Source: Cylindrotheca closterium
Taxonomy: Eukaryota; Bacillariophyta; Bacillariophyceae; Bacillariales; Bacillariaceae
Length of the DNA: 18,956 nt
Direction: 5' to 3'
Assembly (NCBI GenBank): GCA_933822405.4
Contig: CAKOGP040001775.1
Coordinates: forward strand, 1 to 18,956
Shown here piece by piece: positions 16,201-18,956 of the stretch. The translations under genes and the position numbers were made by a program. Below the pieces are notes generated by a model, which did no database searches, was not told where the DNA came from, and saw only the letters and a list, made by a program, of their open reading frames with translations. The first letter of the stretch is position 1, and every line of letters begins with the position of its first letter.

Positions 16201-17209
16201 TAAGCTAGCCACCCTCAAGCAAAGTCTGGAAGAAGAGAAAGCGAAACTTGAAACAGAACTATCACAAATGCAGGAATCAGATATGCAACACCGAAACGAA
16301 GTGAGAGAAAGTCGAGCGCAGATTGCTCTTTTGGAAGAAGAACGTGACACTGCAAGGACAGCTCAAACAGGGTTGTCAGAACACCTGCAAGAGTCCGAGA
16401 GCACTTCCATTCGTCTAGCCAAGGAAACCAGTAAGCTAGCCATCCTCAAGCAAAGTCTGGAAGAAGAGAAAGCGAAACTTGAAACAGGACTATCACAAAT
16501 GCATGAATTTGCCGGAGGATTGGGTAAATTATACAGTTTTGTGCAGGGTAGTATCGGTGAGGAGGTGACAATTGATAGCCCACACATAGGAGATCTCGTT
16601 GATGGCGGTTCCAGCGACGTCATTGTTGAGTCGGTTTTGAATGACTCGCGATCATCCAATATTGCAAGAAAAGGGAGTACAAACAGAACTGAAGCATTTG
16701 GATCTCCTGATTCAGCTGCACACGCATCAGTAGAAATGTTGCAAGCTGGAGGGACTGAAGCATTGCCAGGCCATGACTCGAGAAATGGAATTGCACAGCA
16801 GTTGGAATTGGTCAAAGAGAAGGTATTGTTAGAGGATGGAATAGAGACGGAGTCGAGTCAAAGCTCAGGAGAAAAATATCTCCAAACAACAGGGAGAATG
16901 GAAGCGCTTGCTCGTGAAATCGAAGGCGAAGGCGGTGTCAGAATCAGCAATGAGAACCTTGAAATGGATGAGCTTCGCATGCAATGCCATTTCCTTGAAC
17001 ATGATCGATCGGAACTTGCCAGAGTTACAAATGAGATTTTGGCTATGGAACGGGAGTTTCATGCCCTAGAACTCGACGCAGCTGTAGCTTCTGCGAGACG
17101 TCAATCGATGGAGGATTTTCAGCTTTTCCAACAGAAAACCCACCATCAAATGAAAAAACTGTACAAGTCTTTGTGTGGATCTTGTCGGAATCGGATTGAC
17201 AGGGCGTAG
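13295..17209 (+). CDS. Large coiled-coil protein with ten 77-residue repeats
   Basis: Protein of 1304 residues from the first ATG (MLEIEPIAPSHPSD). Residues 20-290 are a non-repetitive Glu/Gln/Lys/Arg-rich coiled coil. Residues 299-1068 are ten tandem 77-residue repeats with hallmarks MQESDMQHRNE, SRAQIALLEEERDAA, STSIRLAKETS and LKQSLEEEKAKLE. Since 77 is 11 heptads, each unit adds a whole number of coiled-coil turns. A diverged half-unit precedes the first copy (ENYSALLAEMDYLQ). The last 236 residues are unique. They include a Ser/Gly-rich linker, a second coiled coil (MDELRMQCHFLEHDRSELA) and a C-terminus with CGSC (KLYKSLCGSCRNRIDRA). It is presumably a cytoskeletal, centrosomal or organelle-scaffold protein, but no specific family is recognisable. 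Similarity to myosin tails or golgins would be expected from composition alone. Confidence 0.85.
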   Translation: MLEIEPIAPSHPSDVQRKYPSNAVLQSEQQRIVVLQLLRMLNASQQLNDEKINCRRQLQKVMRMLNRERKMQSDLHAVNDLMVKELRERMRQQNNEIAESSERKIQAIDMLCQHYSQQNLELQQQLSRLRRTHSEDFTTCKNREILKAEKDAEERIKMKHELQKLKELHKQQKDHWDIEIAFLKEKTRRQERESLLASNHIESDTNESFEGEISKKIGRTGQSRDRSTTASSSLDLRELEEEKRALQNQVNETQENYSALLAEMDYLQKVHGQATKDLGQTLKRLEEQKQVIETELLQMQESDMQHRNEVRESRAQIALLEEERDAARTAQTGLSRRLQESESTSIRLAKETSKLATLKQSLEEEKAKLETELSQMQESDMQHRNEVRESRAQIALLEEERDAARTAQTGFSRRLRESESTSIRLAKETSKLATLKQSLEEEKAKLETELSQMQESDMQHRNEVRESRAQIALLEEEHDAARAAQTGLSRRLQESESTSIRLAEETSKLATLKQSLEEEKAKLETELSQMQESDMQHRNEARESRAQIALLEEERDAARTAQTGLSEHLQESESTSIRLAKETSNLATLKQSLEEEKAKLETELSQMQESDMQHRNEVRESRAQIALLEEERDAARTAQTGLSRRLQESESTSIRLAKETSKLATLKQSLEEEKAKLETELSQMQESDMQHRNEVRESRAQIALLEEERDAARTAQTGFSRRLRESESTSIRLAKETSKLATLKQSLEEEKAKLETELSQMQESDMQHRNEVRESRAQIALLEEEHDAARAAQTGLSRRLQESESTSIRLAEETSKLATLKQSLEEEKAKLETELSQMQESDMQHRNEARESRAQIALLEEERDAARTAQTGLSEHLQESESTSIRLAKETSNLATLKQSLEEEKAKLETELSQMQESDMQHRNEVRESRAQIALLEEERDAARTAQTGLSRRLQESESTSIRLAKETSKLATLKQSLEEEKAKLETELSQMQESDMQHRNEVRESRAQIALLEEERDTARTAQTGLSEHLQESESTSIRLAKETSKLAILKQSLEEEKAKLETGLSQMHEFAGGLGKLYSFVQGSIGEEVTIDSPHIGDLVDGGSSDVIVESVLNDSRSSNIARKGSTNRTEAFGSPDSAAHASVEMLQAGGTEALPGHDSRNGIAQQLELVKEKVLLEDGIETESSQSSGEKYLQTTGRMEALAREIEGEGGVRISNENLEMDELRMQCHFLEHDRSELARVTNEILAMEREFHALELDAAVASARRQSMEDFQLFQQKTHHQMKKLYKSLCGSCRNRIDRA
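14189..16498 (+). repeat. Coding tandem repeat, 10 x 231 bp, with 924-bp higher-order unit
   Basis: Copies start at 14189 and every 231 bp after that, up to 16268; a degenerate eleventh start is at 16499. Units differ by diagnostic variants: TGFSRRLRE in units 2 and 6, EEHDAARAA with LAEETS in 3 and 7, and NEARES with SEHLQ and TSNLA in 4 and 8. The order 1-2-3-4 is repeated as 5-6-7-8, then unit 9 matches 5, and unit 10 is a mixed type. By eye the 924-bp blocks 14189-15112 and 15113-16036 differ at one base (C versus T near 14203 and 15127). Confidence 0.93.
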
Positions 17210-17301
17210 CATTCGAAGGGAAGTTTAGAATAGTGCATATCTCCAGGCCAGCTATCACTAGTAAGGGTGATGAAGTTTCCTTTTTAATGTTTCCCTTTTT
17301 T

Positions 17302-18670
17302 TTATTTTATTTCGTACACCAATTCCAGATCATTATGCCTTCGATATGACTGGGCAAACAAAGTTGATTGATTTTTGTTTAAAAATCGTACGAAATCGTT
17401 CAGTTTTGCTGTGACAACCTTGCCGATATCATCCTCTTCATCACAATTGTCCCCGATTATTGCTGGTAGCTGGCAGAATAGTCTTAGAAGAAATTCACAC
17501 CCATATAGTTCAATTTTGGGCTTATCCTTGTACATTTGAAGGCTGTCCATTACTGAGACCTGAGCTTGTTCTGGGGGATAGAGAAGTCGAAATGGCAGTG
17601 CTTGTTCGAAAAGGAGAGCGACACCGTCAGCCATATCAGCCCACTCGTTCAACAGACTACGGTGGTTACCTGGAGTGGCACACTGATAGGTCTCCGGTGT
17701 CTCACAATTCTGTACTTGTCCAAACCATCCAGAACCTTCTTCGACCCCCTTCGACTTCGTATAGAGATCTAGAGCATGACTGATCGTAACACTTGCAGGC
17801 AAGCGATGCACCATTTTGAAGTGATTAACGATTTCCCAATCTTCTACCAATATTTTTTTAAGTCCAAATGGAAGGACAACCTGATGCGAAGGATTTGAAT
17901 TTGCTGAGGAGAGGTTTCGCTTTCGTAAGCTCACATCTCGTTGCCATGTCTTTCGAGTGACTTTTGGTTTCTTAATTACACCTCTACTTTGATCCCCGGT
18001 CAGACTCTTCAGTTTTACTTTCCAGACTTTCAGAAACGCCCCTCCATCCACTTTCTTGCCCTTATTTGTTTTCATATCTGAGAGCAAGAATTTGTGGGCA
18101 CGTCGGATCTCTTCAGCGACGTCTTGATTCTCAGGTGTTAGTGGTAGTAAATCTTCCTGGCCAACCCATCTGTCCCAATTGCTCTGAAAAAAAAAACCGG
18201 CTCTTTTAGAGCTATGATTGAAGTACATCATGAATAGGCTGCGAACTTGTCCTCACCTTCCACTTGCTATAGTGTACGAAATAGTGCCATGTTGGTATCT
18301 TATCTTGATCAAGAATTTGCTCTATTTCTTCCTGAGAGTTCACCATTCCGACAGTAATCTGGGAATGTTGTTGGATTCCCCAAATGGATCTTCGAATGAT
18401 TGCCTCGTACAGTAGGCCATCTTTGTCACGGGCTAGCACTGTCTGAGAGACATCGAATTCAGGCAAAGGGATCTCTCTTTCGTCGTCCTCAGGGTCTTCT
18501 TCATCCGAATGCTTTACTTTTTTCCTACTCGATGATTCACCTACCATCATTGCCAGCACAAAACTTGTGCGATCACTGAACTGCCTACTGTACTGCACCG
18601 AATGGCCAGCCATTTTGCCGAATGGTACAAGCCGGCATGGCCCTTTTAGCGCCTGCCTTACCCTGTACAT
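17302..18670 (-). CDS. MRG15/Eaf3-like chromatin protein (chromo domain plus MRG domain), two exons
   Basis: Exon 1 is 18670-18257 and exon 2 is 18183-17302; joined they give 431 residues. The ATG at 18670 is the first; ATGs at 18613 and 18550/18547 are alternatives just before the domains. Exon 1 carries an acidic/basic linker and a chromo/Tudor-knot domain: VLARDKDGLLYEAIIRR and WHYFVHYSKWK. The domain finishes in exon 2 (SNWDRWVGQEDLL), which supports the splice. A Lys-rich linker follows, then an MRG domain with LPFGLKKILVEDWEIVNH, LPASVTISHALDLY, ALPFRLLYPPEQAQ, ELYGCEFLLRLFCQLPAII and LNDFVRFLNKNQSTLFAQ. Family members read methylated H3K36 through the chromo domain and recruit NuA4/TIP60 acetylase and Sin3-type deacetylase complexes through the MRG domain. 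The aromatic residues W and Y of the chromo domain are largely kept. It converges on the coiled-coil gene with a 92-bp gap. Confidence 0.9.
18184..18256 (-). other. Spliceosomal intron, 73 bp
   Basis: On the minus strand the donor is GGAAG|GTGAGG and the acceptor is a T-run followed by TTTCAG|AGC. It is phase 0. It interrupts the chromo domain between YSKWK and SNWDRW, a junction that reads through in the expected family order. Without splicing the exon 1 frame ends at a TAG 15 codons into the intron. Confidence 0.9.
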
Positions 18671-18956
18671 TTATAACAGATACTACACTGCTTGTTGGAA
18701 GTGAGTGTCGTGTGCCAATGAATTCGGTTGCTTCACTGCATGCTACTTTAGATAACGAAACAACTTAAGGTAACAATTCTGGAGAGATAGGTCTGCAAAT
18801 GGTGAGTAGCGAGGTACGAGAGATTCGGAACGAAAACGAGTACGATGACAAACATGGGGATTTTACAAGATGTGTGCGAATCTCTAGGTTAAACTATCTA
18901 ACGTACGAATGACGGACACTCTCTGGTCCAATTAACGGTCCCCTCAAGGTGATACT
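18671..18956. other. Upstream region of the MRG-like gene, no gene seen
   Basis: No coding frame or RNA gene is supported. It contains a 9-bp inverted repeat, AGAGATTCG (18819-18827) and CGAATCTCT (18877-18885), and probably the promoter of the MRG-like gene near 18671-18760. Confidence 0.4.

Overview
The window is eukaryotic nuclear DNA. Spliceosomal GT-AG introns of 82 bp (5034-5115) and 73 bp (18184-18256) can be placed exactly, and the genes encode an MRG15/Eaf3-type chromatin reader, a MEKK-like kinase and a large coiled-coil protein. Compact spacing, few and short introns, and a DDE transposase of a type I associate with microalgae suggest a stramenopile alga, most likely a diatom. That assignment is inference.

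Layout. 1-439 (-): 5' part of an unrecognised gene with an internal repeat, cut by the window edge. 659-3250 (-): STE11/MEKK-like protein kinase. 3251-4912: gene-poor, with a small GGTGGAGAAA repeat cluster. 4913-5336 (+): short two-exon gene of unknown function. 5337-6158: non-coding, with a long imperfect hairpin (5886-6011). 6159-11350: a 5.19-kb DNA transposon. 11388-12947 (+): divergent, membrane-anchored Hsp70-like ATPase. 13295-17209 (+): coiled-coil protein with ten 231-bp repeats. 17302-18670 (-): MRG15/Eaf3-like protein. 18671-18956: upstream sequence without a visible gene.

The central discovery is the transposon. It has about 46-bp terminal inverted repeats (42 of 46 positions match), a probable 5-bp target duplication (CCTGG), and a subterminal array of 20-bp tandem repeats at each end. 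It carries three genes: a DDE transposase related to IS5/PIF-Harbinger with intact D, D and E residues, and two accessory genes pointing inward from the two ends. The accessory proteins share no family I recognise, but they are homologous to each other: a C-terminal block has the same motifs at nearly fixed spacing (AIKKR, KDGxxW, LPFxCxP, GFRWxxFWLV). Each arm therefore has the same order: TIR, array, paralogous accessory gene, with the transposase between them. This looks like a multi-gene DNA transposon family with a new pair of accessory proteins, perhaps binding the subterminal arrays.

The right end of the element lies only 37 bp before the first ATG of the Hsp70-like gene, so insertion probably replaced or reshaped its promoter. 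The coiled-coil gene shows recent higher-order expansion: a 924-bp block of four 77-residue units is repeated almost without change. The remaining host genes look unrelated in function, as is usual for a eukaryotic neighbourhood.
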